Of a DNA stretch of 12,956 nt, positions 1-8,293 are shown piece after piece (position 1 is the first letter of the stretch; each line of letters opens with the position of its first letter). The notes under the pieces are model-generated. The model had not been told where the DNA came from and ran no database searches. It saw nothing but the letters and a program-made list of their open reading frames with translations. A program made the translations under genes and the position numbers. This DNA comes from DATIXD01 sp035518875 (GTDB taxonomy: Bacteria; Pseudomonadota; Gammaproteobacteria; Methylococcales; Methylococcaceae): assembly GCA_035518875.1 (NCBI GenBank), contig DATIXD010000197.1:1-12956 (forward strand), in the 5' to 3' direction.

Positions 1-363
1 GGGCAGGACGGGATAGAACTTGGTATTGCGCATTGCGGCATCGTAGATGTGCTGCGTGACGATGGCACCTTCATAGGTAGCGCCGCGACCGGAGTCTGGA
101 GCGGCAGTCTTTTCGTAACGCGCCCTAAGTTTGGGTGTGCAGACGACGAGCACGATGTCGGCCTTATCGATGCAGCCTTGCATCCATGCCTGCCAGCCCT
201 CGGGCGGCGGGCGATAGCCGTAGCCGTGGTCGGTGAGCACGGTGCAGCCGTTTCGGCCGAGCCAGTCGGCCAGATCCTTTACGGACGCACGCAGGCTTTC
301 GCTTTCGTGGGCATAGCTGATGAAAACGACGGGCGACTGCTTCGTTTGCGGGCTTGCCGGCAT
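1..363 (-). CDS. SEFIR (TIR-like) domain protein, N-terminal part
   Basis: Reading leftwards from ATG at 363 the frame stays open to the window edge (121 codons), so the C-terminus is missing. Seen: a box-1 strand VVFISYAHES at residues 12-21, a helix ending in LADWLGRNGC (31-40), P-x-GW-x-x-WM (54-61), the strand ADIVLVVCT (68-76), and TYEGAIVTQHIYD followed by NTKFYPVLP (96-121). This order matches SEFIR domains, relatives of TIR domains that mediate self-association. In bacteria they are usually N-terminal to another module, and some take part in antiphage or abortive-infection systems; that role is inference here. I chose ATG 363 because GGAG (plus-strand 369-372) lies 5 nt upstream. An in-frame ATG at 384 would add seven residues but has a poorer ribosome site. 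The gene is divergent from the PEP carboxykinase gene. The effector half cannot be seen. Confidence 0.82.
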   Translation of the reverse strand, partial: MPASPQTKQSPVVFISYAHESESLRASVKDLADWLGRNGCTVLTDHGYGYRPPPEGWQAWMQGCIDKADIVLVVCTPKLRARYEKTAAPDSGRGATYEGAIVTQHIYDAAMRNTKFYPVLP

Positions 364-445
364 AACGACTCCATTTTCTTCCATTCCAAGGCATTGACGA
401 ATAAGGGACCTTGCGCTCAACCGATGGCGTGGGCGCACTGAGCTC

Positions 446-473
446 ATAGTATGCCAAACGAGTCCCTTGTAAA
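446..473 (-). promoter_or_regulatory. Candidate sigma-70 promoter for the SEFIR gene
   Basis: On the minus strand TTTACA (468-473, five of six matches to TTGACA) is separated by 16 bp from TACTAT (446-451, four of six matches to TATAAT). Transcription would start near 439, giving a leader of roughly 75 nt before the ATG at 363. The match comes from inspection only, and one such match is expected by chance now and then. Confidence 0.35.
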
Positions 474-722
474 TCTAAGAGTTCGCCAGGTTCAACCCGC
501 GAGACGTCGAACGCAGTGATCGTGCTGAAGCTTCGCCATGTCGTGATATGCGAAACCCAGGTCGCAAGGACTAACGAGGTATAGTCGGTCAAACCTAGCC
601 AAGGACATCGGCTTCCGGGGGCAATCTCTCATCCTCGCCCACATCCATTCCCCCTTAACTTCTAAGGCCATCAGTCCCGATTTGAAGCAGAGCTCCCCGT
701 TTTTGCTCATACCGTCGAACGT

Positions 723-738
723 CTTGCAAGCTTGCAAG
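723..738. repeat. Perfect 16-bp palindrome
   Basis: CTTGCAAGCTTGCAAG equals its own reverse complement and is also two direct copies of the 8-mer CTTGCAAG. A further CTTGC follows at 745-749. It lies 145 bp upstream of the PEPCK start codon in otherwise unassigned DNA, so a dimeric regulator's operator is possible. No regulator is named by the sequence. Confidence 0.5.
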
Positions 739-882
739 GCGGCATCTTGCGGAAAACGGCCATTCCAACAGCACCCTAGAGATATGGACTGAATCGGCCT
801 GAATCCTGCTTATCAAAATCGGAGCCTTCTTCCGGCCTCGGGGCGGGCGGTTGAGAATTCGTTAACAGGGCGCTATCGCACC

Positions 883-3800
883 ATGGATTTCAAACATGCT
901 ATTGGTCTGAGCTCCACATATTTGAATCCAGAGGAGGAGCGGCTCCGCCGCCGCCACTTCCTGAACATCAACCTGACGCTAGCCGCGGCGGGGCAGCCCA
1001 TCTGCGAACAGGTGAATAACGGCGACTTCATGGATGTCGCCCGCGATCTGGTCGACAGCTTTCGAGCTCAGACCCGTTTGGCGCCCGAATACCTGTGTCC
1101 CCCGGACCAGCGCGTCCAGAATTTTCTCGATGCTTATCTGAGAAGGTTCGGGTTGCCCGTACCGCGTTTGCCGTCCACCACTCTGGTCCTGCACCGTTAT
1201 GGGATCGCGCGCGAACTCTCGTTACCCCCGGGCAACGATCGCTTCGAATCGGACATCGTCAAGAGTTACCGGGTCCGTCAAGGCATTCTGCATAACACCC
1301 TGCGGGACCGCCGCACCACAATGGGTTCGTTCCATATCGTAGAAGGTGGTTTGCCCGTTCCCGGGGACAAGCGGGAAACGCCGGTCATCGCATTTGTCCG
1401 CATGCTGGAAGCGGCTTTGAATCCGCCCGACGAACTCATGCGGCTGCCCTTTACCGCCGATGAGGAAGAACCCGCCGAAATTTTCGCTTCCCTGCTGATT
1501 CGGCCCGTGGTTTGCCCGGCGGTCGCCGGCGTGTCCAGCGAAAAAAAGATGGAGATCCGTTTTTTCGCGCCGGGCGGTATGGTTTCCAACCTGGACTTCG
1601 TGGAAAGCATATTCGGCAATGGCGGCAACCCATATCTGCCGGAGAACGATGCCGGTCTGGATATCGATCACTGGACCGGCCATACCGGGTGCGTCATTCT
1701 GGCGCCCCACATTCTCGGCATGAAAAAGAAGGACCTGGGCCTACCCTCGGTGGAGGCGGCCAGTTCCAGGCAGATCTCCGATGGCATGTTCTGGACGCAC
1801 GAAGACGAGCTCTACAACGAGGGCAAGCCCTTCAAAATCACGGCCCGCGATGAATCCGGGGTGATCATTACCATCCTCTCCGACAACTACTTCGGCTATT
1901 GCAAGAAGGAAGTCAAAACCCAGATCAGCTTCGCGGCTAATCTCTATGGTTTGGCCGAGGAAGAGCACGCCGGAGGCGCGTTGACCTTTGCGTGCCACAA
2001 CCACGGCGAAGAGTTCGGTTGCGACGACCGCACGCAAGTCACGGATCATACCTTCTCCGAGATCAAGGCCCTGTACGGCGACATCATGGACATACAGCCC
2101 GAAGGTTACGGCATCGACAGACGATTTCCGCAACTCATCTATGTGCCCGAGGACGTGCAATTCGACCTGAATCGTCAGCGCATCGGCTGGAGCAAGGACG
2201 ATTGCGAGCAGAGCATCAAACTGCAACCCGACAAAATCTACATGCTGCCCAGCGGTTACAAGGTTTCGATGCACAAACACCCCGCAGCCCCATCCTGGAG
2301 ACTGGTGGGGACCGCCGCGGAAGGCGTGTTTTGTCACAAGCCGTGCACGGTCTCGGGGGGCGGCAAATCGGAAATTTCCAAATCCATCGAAAACACCGTG
2401 CTGTTCGGCCCGGTATTCGTCGCCGACCTGAAGGACGATCTGGATCAGGTGGACGCCATTTTCCGCCGCGACTACAGCAACCGTTTCCTGCCCGACGCCG
2501 AGCCTTATCTCGGCCAGCCCCACACCAGCCGTCCGCTGCTCAGCCCAAGGCGCAGTCTCGGCTCGGTGATCAAGTTGCTGACGCCTTCCAACCGTTACAC
2601 CCCCGAATATAACGCGTGGCTGGAAAACCTGCCCAACCGCATCAAATCCATCGTGTTCATGATCAAGCGCTTCTACAAAGCGGAATGGGGCGATGATTGG
2701 CGCAGGCACTTTGCCGTGGACGTCATCAACGGCTGTCCCGGCAACGAGTTGAAGATGGGGGATCGTACTCTGGTGGCCTCTTACCTCCGCGTGGGCTTCG
2801 CCGACAACGGCTCCTGGCGGGTGTTCAAGCTGCGCCAGGATTACGTCCCGGCGGAAAAACTCCAGATGGAAGACGACATCACGGCCAGCGTCGTGGTGCC
2901 CTTGCAGCTGCTGAAAAACAAGCCCGAGAGAATCGGCAATCCTTGCGTGAAACTGACACACAACTGCGAATACCGTTTGTTCCAGCGTCCGGATGACGCC
3001 ATTCACCGGGGCATGGATGTCGAAACGGAAAAGGATCTGTCCGCGCCCGGCAATTTCCTCTCGAACTACGAAGCCCTGGGCACCCGGGAGGTGCAATCCT
3101 TGGTCGAAGACGTGATCGGCTTCAATCAATACAGCGCACCGATGAAGTCTTTCTTGCGCGATTCCCTGGATGCGGGCAGCACGTTCACTGTATCTCCGGC
3201 GCACCCGCGCCTGGTGAACGGCAAGCCCAGCAAGAATCCCCGATATCTTCAGCTACGCCAGGATCTGCAAGACGAATTCAAGCCTTACTTGGCGGCGATG
3301 GGCGCGCGTTTCCACAGGCGTGTGCCGCTCCACGACGAGGTGGTCTTCCCGGTCAACGCCGTCCTCTCGGGACGCCGCAACAACCCGCCGGAGCCCGACG
3401 TCCGGCCTCTGTGTGTCTACAATCCGATCCATTATCAAGAATTGCCCGAACTGTTCATGGACTACATCTGCAGTTTGACGGGCAAGTCCCCCTCGACAAC
3501 CGGCGCGGGCAGCGAAGGCGCGCTGACCAAAGGCCCCTTCAACGCCTTACTGCCGACCACCGACCTGAACAATGCGCTAGTCGCTTCGATACTCACCGGC
3601 TACGGTGGCTTTAGCAGCGCAGCGGGCTACGTGGGGCCCAAGGTGCGCATCGATCACGATATCAGCCTACTGGTTCCGGAAATCTGGTCGCGCCTTCCTC
3701 CGCAAGCCACCGACCCGGCATACCTGATCCGCGAAGGCCATCTCGAACGCTTGGGTGACTTTGAGTATGCCGGGCGGCGGGTACTGGCCAGCCGGCTGGG

Positions 3801-4416
3801 CTACCGGATCACCAGTCATTTCGTCCACATGTTTCTTGCCAAGCTCTTCGATGCGCCTTTGGCGGTATTCGACGAGGCCATACTGAGGCCGGAAACCCAG
3901 GATCTCGCCTGTTTTGTCGATGGCGTGGACAACATTGTCGAAGCGCAACGTATTGTCGCCCAACACTATCTCAACGACGGCAGCATCGACGAGGCCTGCC
4001 CTCCCCTTCGCGCATTGCTGTACATCATGGCGACCGGAAATTATCAAGGAAAGGACATCCACCACGATGAAATCCGCGCACTGTTTAGCCGCGAAAGTTT
4101 GCTGGAGTCGGACTGGTACCGGCAGCGCCTGGAAGTCAAACAGGCGCGGGATGTCGCCTTGTGGCAGCGTCACATTGCCTATCTCGAGGATTTTCTTGGC
4201 CAGGAGAGCCACGCTTATTACGCCAGACGTTTGCGTCTGGAAGAGCGACTGACCCGAGCAAGGCACATGCTGGCCAAGGCCATGGAGCCGGAATATCGGG
4301 CGTTTTTGCTCGGCACGCTTGGGGCCGACCCCATGAGCATGGGCCAGGGTTCGATTCTGCATGAGGCGGCTGAACCGATCCAGGTAATGCGTTTCCCGTC
4401 CTATACAAACTTCTGA
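883..4416 (+). CDS. PPi-dependent phosphoenolpyruvate carboxykinase
   Basis: Predicted to interconvert oxaloacetate + PPi and PEP + phosphate + CO2 in the cytoplasm (PEP carboxytransphosphorylase, EC 4.1.1.38). The 1177 residues suit the large PPi-type enzymes of Propionibacterium and Entamoeba (about 1150), roughly twice the length of ATP- or GTP-type PEPCK. Segments matching my memory of the Propionibacterium protein include DRRTT with an F-H-I-x-x-GGLP-x-P stretch (about 145-160), NLDFVE-x-IFGN-x-G-x-PYLPENDA (about 237-258), DNYFGYCKKEVKTQIS (334-349), VSGGGKSEISKS (490-501, P-loop-like), GRRNNPPE, and TGKSPSTTGAGSEGALTKGP (866-885). ATG 883 has only a weak upstream AGGG, but no better start is present. 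A weak hairpin lies between it and the downstream ThyX-like gene. Assignment is from remembered family similarity, not a search; a structural paralogue with changed chemistry cannot be excluded. Confidence 0.9.
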   Translation: MDFKHAIGLSSTYLNPEEERLRRRHFLNINLTLAAAGQPICEQVNNGDFMDVARDLVDSFRAQTRLAPEYLCPPDQRVQNFLDAYLRRFGLPVPRLPSTTLVLHRYGIARELSLPPGNDRFESDIVKSYRVRQGILHNTLRDRRTTMGSFHIVEGGLPVPGDKRETPVIAFVRMLEAALNPPDELMRLPFTADEEEPAEIFASLLIRPVVCPAVAGVSSEKKMEIRFFAPGGMVSNLDFVESIFGNGGNPYLPENDAGLDIDHWTGHTGCVILAPHILGMKKKDLGLPSVEAASSRQISDGMFWTHEDELYNEGKPFKITARDESGVIITILSDNYFGYCKKEVKTQISFAANLYGLAEEEHAGGALTFACHNHGEEFGCDDRTQVTDHTFSEIKALYGDIMDIQPEGYGIDRRFPQLIYVPEDVQFDLNRQRIGWSKDDCEQSIKLQPDKIYMLPSGYKVSMHKHPAAPSWRLVGTAAEGVFCHKPCTVSGGGKSEISKSIENTVLFGPVFVADLKDDLDQVDAIFRRDYSNRFLPDAEPYLGQPHTSRPLLSPRRSLGSVIKLLTPSNRYTPEYNAWLENLPNRIKSIVFMIKRFYKAEWGDDWRRHFAVDVINGCPGNELKMGDRTLVASYLRVGFADNGSWRVFKLRQDYVPAEKLQMEDDITASVVVPLQLLKNKPERIGNPCVKLTHNCEYRLFQRPDDAIHRGMDVETEKDLSAPGNFLSNYEALGTREVQSLVEDVIGFNQYSAPMKSFLRDSLDAGSTFTVSPAHPRLVNGKPSKNPRYLQLRQDLQDEFKPYLAAMGARFHRRVPLHDEVVFPVNAVLSGRRNNPPEPDVRPLCVYNPIHYQELPELFMDYICSLTGKSPSTTGAGSEGALTKGPFNALLPTTDLNNALVASILTGYGGFSSAAGYVGPKVRIDHDISLLVPEIWSRLPPQATDPAYLIREGHLERLGDFEYAGRRVLASRLGYRITSHFVHMFLAKLFDAPLAVFDEAILRPETQDLACFVDGVDNIVEAQRIVAQHYLNDGSIDEACPPLRALLYIMATGNYQGKDIHHDEIRALFSRESLLESDWYRQRLEVKQARDVALWQRHIAYLEDFLGQESHAYYARRLRLEERLTRARHMLAKAMEPEYRAFLLGTLGADPMSMGQGSILHEAAEPIQVMRFPSYTNF

Positions 4417-4474
4417 TTCGCCATGGGGATTGCGATGGGTTGTGAATACCACTGATCAATGGCTGGTTTGAAGC

Positions 4475-4496
4475 GATTCGAAATGGTTTCCGAATC
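4475..4496 (+). terminator. Weak hairpin after the PEPCK gene
   Basis: GATTCG-AAA (4475-4483) pairs with TTT (4487-4489) and CGAATC (4491-4496) around a three-base loop, with C4490 bulged. The stem is AT-rich and is followed by TTCC rather than a T run, so it is a poor intrinsic terminator. It may instead be an attenuator or chance. Confidence 0.25.
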
Positions 4497-4532
4497 TTCC
4501 GCGCATTCACCTCATCAATAGTGACAAGAACA

Positions 4533-5258
4533 ATGAACTACGATCCTTTAGATGACGGAATATCCTGCGTCCAATACGTCGATCACATGGGCGATGACCT
4601 TCGCGTCGTGAACGCAGCCCGTGCCAGCTTCGACAAGGAGAGTCGTTACGAATGTGATGAAACAGGCAAATGGCTGCTCGAAGAGGACAAGCAGTTGATC
4701 GAGTATCTCGCCGGCCACGAACACATTAGTCCGTTCTTCCATCCGCAAATTTGTGTACGCATCAATATGCCTCTGTTCTTGGCCCGGCTCTGGTGGCGAT
4801 CGACGGTGGGCGTCTGCCGCTCCGAAGTCTATCGCCGTTACGTGACTTCAAAGCCGCAGTTTTATTCGCCGCCATCCTGGCGACGAAAAGCCAATAATGC
4901 TGAGGACGCGATGGAGGAAACACTCGAACCGGCGGCCGCGAAAGCCTTTTCCGAGCAGGTGGAAAGCTTCTACCGGCAAGTCCAAGCCATGTATGCCGAA
5001 GCGCTACGCCTGAACATCGCGCCGGAAATAGCCCACATGATACTGCCGCAATCCATGTATACGAGTTGGATCGAAACCGGCAGCTTGTATTATTTCGCGA
5101 GAGTTTGTGGCTTGCAGTCTAGCCAGAGCGCTCAGAAAGAACTTCGCCTCTTTGCCGAGTCGGTGGGAAAGATTGCGCTTCAGCTGTTTCCGGTGTCCTG
5201 GGCGGCGCTCCATTCCCACGGCAACGGGCCTGCAACGCATGCGCCCAGCCCAGGTTAA
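4533..5258 (+). CDS. thyX: Divergent ThyX-family (flavin-dependent thymidylate synthase) protein
   Basis: ThyX enzymes methylate dUMP to dTMP using methylenetetrahydrofolate, NADPH and FAD, as homotetramers. Seen, numbering from ATG 4533: VVNAARASFDKES near the N-terminus, H-I-S-P-F-F-H-P-Q in the first third, LFLARLWWRSTVGVCRSEVY ending at 100, then RRYV, Y-S-P-P-S-W-R, and later LPQSMYTSWIETGSL and SAQKELRLFAES. This resembles the longer ThyX variant in which the motif reads roughly FKH-x-VG-x-x-x-NEVSRRYV. Several usual residues are replaced: the motif His by Ser90, Asn by Ser97 and Ser by Tyr100; the dUMP-binding Arg of the usual L-R-x-x-x-x-AQ segment is Gln195. Family membership is firm; activity is uncertain. 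A GTG at 4521 would add four residues, and neither start has a clear ribosome site. The 241-residue length is normal. Confidence 0.8.
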   Translation: MNYDPLDDGISCVQYVDHMGDDLRVVNAARASFDKESRYECDETGKWLLEEDKQLIEYLAGHEHISPFFHPQICVRINMPLFLARLWWRSTVGVCRSEVYRRYVTSKPQFYSPPSWRRKANNAEDAMEETLEPAAAKAFSEQVESFYRQVQAMYAEALRLNIAPEIAHMILPQSMYTSWIETGSLYYFARVCGLQSSQSAQKELRLFAESVGKIALQLFPVSWAALHSHGNGPATHAPSPG

Positions 5259-5333
5259 ACGGGATGAATCCGTCGACTTGCAAAGATTTTTACCGGGAAA
5301 GAAAACCAATCAACTTTTATTGAGGCATGATTT

Positions 5334-7898
5334 ATGAGTGCAATCGTCACTTGCTCCCAGGAACCGGGCAAAGCCGATATTCCGGCAGTACGGCCCACCC
5401 CCAGGAGTCCCAAGGAAGATCATACGAGCCTGGGCAAGGAGGAAATGAAAAGGGCGTTTCTCGACAACCTTTTCTATGTCCAAGGAAAATTCCCGGTTCT
5501 AGCGACTAAGCACGATTATTACATGGCCCTTGCCTACCTGGTTCGCGACCACATGCTGCATCGCTGGGTAAGCACCGCCGCCGCCTACACGGCGAAGAAG
5601 GCACGCACCGTTTGCTACCTATCTGCCGAGTTTCTCATGGGGCCGCACCTCGGCAACAACCTGCTCAACCTAGGAATAGGCGCTCAAGTCAAACAAGCCC
5701 TGGAGGAACTGGGCCTGAGCCTGGACGAACTCATGCAGGAGGAAGCCGAGCCAGGACTGGGCAACGGCGGCCTTGGGCGTCTGGCTGCCTGCTATCTGGA
5801 ATCCCTGGCGACGCTGGAAATTCCGACGCTGGGTTATGGCATCCGCTACGAGTTCGGGATTTTCGAGCAGGAAATTGCCGATGGCTGGCAGGTCGAGCGT
5901 ACCGACAAGTGGCTGCGGTTCGGCAACCCCTGGGATATCGCGCGCCCCGAGTGGGCGGTTGAAGTCAAACTGGGTGGCCATACCGAACATTTCCAGGACC
6001 CACAGGGAAAAGCGGTTGTGCGTTGGGTGCCGGAACGGACCGTAAAGGGCATTCCGTACGACACGCCGATCGTCGGCTATCACAACAACACCGCGAATAC
6101 CCTGCGGCTCTGGTGTGCCGAAGCGCCAGAATCCTTCGATGTCGCGGTTTTCAACCGCGGCGATTATTACGGGGCAGTGGAAAAGAAGGTCGTCTCGGAA
6201 AATCTCACCAAAGTCCTGTATCCCAACGACGAACAAATCAAGGGTAAACAGTTGAGACTGGAGCAACAGTATTTCTTCGTCTCCTGTTCCCTGCAGGACA
6301 TGTTGCGGATCATGCGCGTGCAGCGCATCCCGCTGGAAAAATTTCACGAAAAATTCGCCATCCAGCTCAACGACACACACCCGGCCATCGCCATCGCCGA
6401 GTTGATGCGACTGCTGGTGGATGAACACGGCATGGTTTGGGATACCGCGTGGGAGATTACCCGCAAAGCCTTCGCCTACACCAACCACACGCTGATGCCC
6501 GAGGCACTGGAGCGTTGGCCCATCGGAATCTTCGCGACCCTGTTGCCCCGCCACATGGAAATCATCTACGCCATCAATGCTGCCTTTCTCGATGAAGTGA
6601 TGGCGCGCTTTGAGGGCGATGTGGCCCGCCTGCAGAGGCTATCGCTCATTGACGAAAACGGTGAGCGCTATGTGCGCATGGCGCATTTGGCCTGCGTAGG
6701 CAGCCACGCCATCAACGGCGTCGCCCAACTGCATTCGGAGTTGCTAAAAAGCGATGTGCTGCGCGACTTTTACGATCTGTGGCCGGAAAAATTCCAGAAC
6801 AAAACCAACGGAGTAACCCCGCGGCGTTGGGTCGCCCTGAGCAACCCGGCACTCTCCGGTTTCATTACGGAAACCATAGGCCCCGACTGGATCACCGACC
6901 TTGGCAGGCTGGAGGCGCTGGAACCTTTGGCCGACGATCCCACCTTCGGCGCGAAGTGGCGCGAAATCAAAAGGTTGAACAAACACCGGTTTGCGGTTTT
7001 CGTGCAAAGAAACACCGGCATCGGAATTGACCCGGACTCGCTGTTCGACGTCCAGGTGAAGCGTATCCACGAGTACAAGCGCCAGCACCTGAATATCCTC
7101 AACGTGATCCACCTGTATCTCCAACTCAAGGCCAATCCGAAGCTGGACATCCAGCCGCGAACGGTTCTCTTCGGCGGCAAGGCGGCTCCCGGTTATCACA
7201 TGGCCAAGCTGATCATCAAATTGATCAATTCGGTGGGGGCCGTCGTCAATCGCGATAAAGCGATCCGCAATCAGCTCAAAGTGGTTTTCGTGCCCAATTA
7301 CAACGTGAGCAACGGGCAGCGCGTCTACCCGGTCGCCGAACTCTCCGAACAAATTTCCACGGCCGGCAAGGAAGCCTCCGGGACCGGCAACATGAAGTTC
7401 CAGATGAACGGTGCATTAACCATCGGAACCCTGGATGGCGCCAATGTCGAAATGCTGGAAGCGGTTGGAGCCGAGAATTTTTTCCTGTTTGGGAACACGG
7501 TGGAGGAAATCGGCCGACTGCAAAGCCACGGCTATTGGCCCTACGATGTCTATCAGACGAATCCCGCCCTCAAGGAAGTCATTGACCTCATAAGCTCCGG
7601 ATTTTTCTCCCGCGGAGATACCGAGCTGTTCCGGCCGCTGGTGGAAAACTTGCTGTACAGCGACCCGTTCTTTGTTTTGGCCGATTTTCACTCTTACGCG
7701 GACTGTCAGGATCGCGTCAACGTCGCGTATCAGGATCGCGCCCAATGGACGCGAATGTCGATCCTCAACGTGGCACGCTCGGGAAAGTTTTCCTCGGACC
7801 GGGCGATTCAGGAGTATTGTCGGGATATCTGGCATGTGGATCCCGTTGAGGTATCGCTCCTACGTCAGCACAGGTTGATGCCTAGCTCGATACAATAG
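5334..7898 (+). CDS. glgP: Glycogen/starch (alpha-glucan) phosphorylase
   Basis: Cytoplasmic PLP enzyme of glycosyltransferase family 35 that releases glucose-1-phosphate from alpha-1,4-glucans using phosphate. Seen: YLSAEFLMGPHLGNNLLNLG (starts near 94), GNGGLGRLAACYLESLA (143-159), the substrate segment NDTHPAIAIAELM (about 346-358), TNHTLMPEALERWP, KRIHEYKRQHLN (576-587), and the PLP site EASGTGNMKF with Lys688 as Schiff-base lysine, followed by QMNGALTIGTLDGANVEM. All catalytic blocks are intact. At 854 residues it is about 40 longer than E. coli GlgP, mainly from a Pro-rich N-terminal extension of some 35 residues. The ATG is preceded by TGAGG at 5321-5325. It lies 75 bp after the ThyX-like gene, with no clear terminator between them. 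The substrate could be maltodextrin rather than glycogen; no glycogen synthase or branching enzyme gene is in view. Confidence 0.97.
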   Translation: MSAIVTCSQEPGKADIPAVRPTPRSPKEDHTSLGKEEMKRAFLDNLFYVQGKFPVLATKHDYYMALAYLVRDHMLHRWVSTAAAYTAKKARTVCYLSAEFLMGPHLGNNLLNLGIGAQVKQALEELGLSLDELMQEEAEPGLGNGGLGRLAACYLESLATLEIPTLGYGIRYEFGIFEQEIADGWQVERTDKWLRFGNPWDIARPEWAVEVKLGGHTEHFQDPQGKAVVRWVPERTVKGIPYDTPIVGYHNNTANTLRLWCAEAPESFDVAVFNRGDYYGAVEKKVVSENLTKVLYPNDEQIKGKQLRLEQQYFFVSCSLQDMLRIMRVQRIPLEKFHEKFAIQLNDTHPAIAIAELMRLLVDEHGMVWDTAWEITRKAFAYTNHTLMPEALERWPIGIFATLLPRHMEIIYAINAAFLDEVMARFEGDVARLQRLSLIDENGERYVRMAHLACVGSHAINGVAQLHSELLKSDVLRDFYDLWPEKFQNKTNGVTPRRWVALSNPALSGFITETIGPDWITDLGRLEALEPLADDPTFGAKWREIKRLNKHRFAVFVQRNTGIGIDPDSLFDVQVKRIHEYKRQHLNILNVIHLYLQLKANPKLDIQPRTVLFGGKAAPGYHMAKLIIKLINSVGAVVNRDKAIRNQLKVVFVPNYNVSNGQRVYPVAELSEQISTAGKEASGTGNMKFQMNGALTIGTLDGANVEMLEAVGAENFFLFGNTVEEIGRLQSHGYWPYDVYQTNPALKEVIDLISSGFFSRGDTELFRPLVENLLYSDPFFVLADFHSYADCQDRVNVAYQDRAQWTRMSILNVARSGKFSSDRAIQEYCRDIWHVDPVEVSLLRQHRLMPSSIQ

Positions 7899-7917
7899 TC
7901 TCCCGACCAGCCGTAAA

Positions 7918-7946
7918 GCTGCCCGGCAATTTGCCACAAGGGCAGC
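7918..7946 (+). terminator. Hairpin after glgP
   Basis: GCTGCCC (7918-7924) pairs perfectly with GGGCAGC (7940-7946), 20 bp after the glgP stop. The enclosed bases contain a second dyad, GGCAA/TTGCC (7925-7935). There is no downstream T run, so this could be a factor-assisted terminator or an mRNA-stabilising 3' end rather than a classical intrinsic terminator. Confidence 0.35.
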
Positions 7947-8293
7947 GATCTTCGTGCAACGAACTGTCGCATCCCAAGAGACCGGCATCGGGGCATGATC
8001 GCCCCGAATTCCGCCGGCACAAAAGTCTTTGCGGCCTCACGCCACATGAGAAAGCGCAGCGGAACCGCCGCACCGTTGCCCATCTTGCGGCGAAGCTTCC
8101 CTCGATACGCTAACGCCGATCCAGGAGGTCCCTTTTTCGCCAAAGTGCTGCGGCGACTGGCTCAAGTCTGGGCATGGACCGACATTTCGGACTTATTTTG
8201 GTGCAAGCTGCAAGTCGGTCAATCTCCTCTGGCATCGGGCATTGCGCTCAATATTCCTTATCCATCATAGTATTGCGGTTTCATACTGATTGA
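7947..8293. other. Upstream region of the nitrate operon, no gene seen
   Basis: About 350 bp with no convincing coding frame on either strand. Two items stand out. An inverted repeat GACCGAC (8177-8183) / GTCGGTC (8214-8220) is separated by 30 bp. Inside it lies TGGTGCA (8199-8205), identical to one half of the NtrC consensus (TGCACCA-N3-TGGTGCA), but its left half does not match. It lies about 120 bp upstream of the predicted sigma-54 start, the distance at which NtrC enhancers commonly lie. A working enhancer here is therefore a possibility only. Confidence 0.4.

Larger units (their letters stand above)
364..882. other. Intergenic region between divergent SEFIR and PEPCK genes
   Basis: About 520 bp with no gene I can support. 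Short frames on the minus strand (for example 492-737 and 164-592) show no recognisable family motif, and the longer one overlaps the SEFIR frame. The region appears less GC-rich than the flanking PEPCK gene. It holds a candidate promoter for the SEFIR gene and a 16-bp palindrome, each listed separately. No tRNA or other RNA gene was recognised. Confidence 0.6.

Noticed and set aside
49..441. Plus-strand open frame of 130 codons
   Set aside because: It lies opposite the SEFIR frame, whose motifs are clear, and its own product resembles no family.
476..510. GGTTCAACCC reminiscent of a tRNA T-arm
   Set aside because: No acceptor stem, anticodon arm or CCA end can be formed around it.
492..737. 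Small minus-strand frame of 81 codons in the SEFIR-PEPCK gap
   Set aside because: No family motif recognised, and its start falls in the 16-bp palindrome. It could be a small gene or a fragment but cannot be supported.
851..879. TTGAGA - 17 bp - TATCGC as a promoter for the PEPCK gene
   Set aside because: Transcription would start at or after the ATG at 883, leaving no leader, and the -10 match is poor.
1741..3204. Long open frame on the minus strand (487 codons) opposite the PEPCK gene
   Set aside because: Its composition is that of an antisense shadow of a GC-rich gene, it has no recognisable motif, and the plus-strand protein matches a known family along its whole length.
7865..8143. Minus-strand frame of 92 codons at the glgP 3' end
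   Set aside because: It overlaps the glgP coding end, has no recognisable motif and no clear ribosome site.
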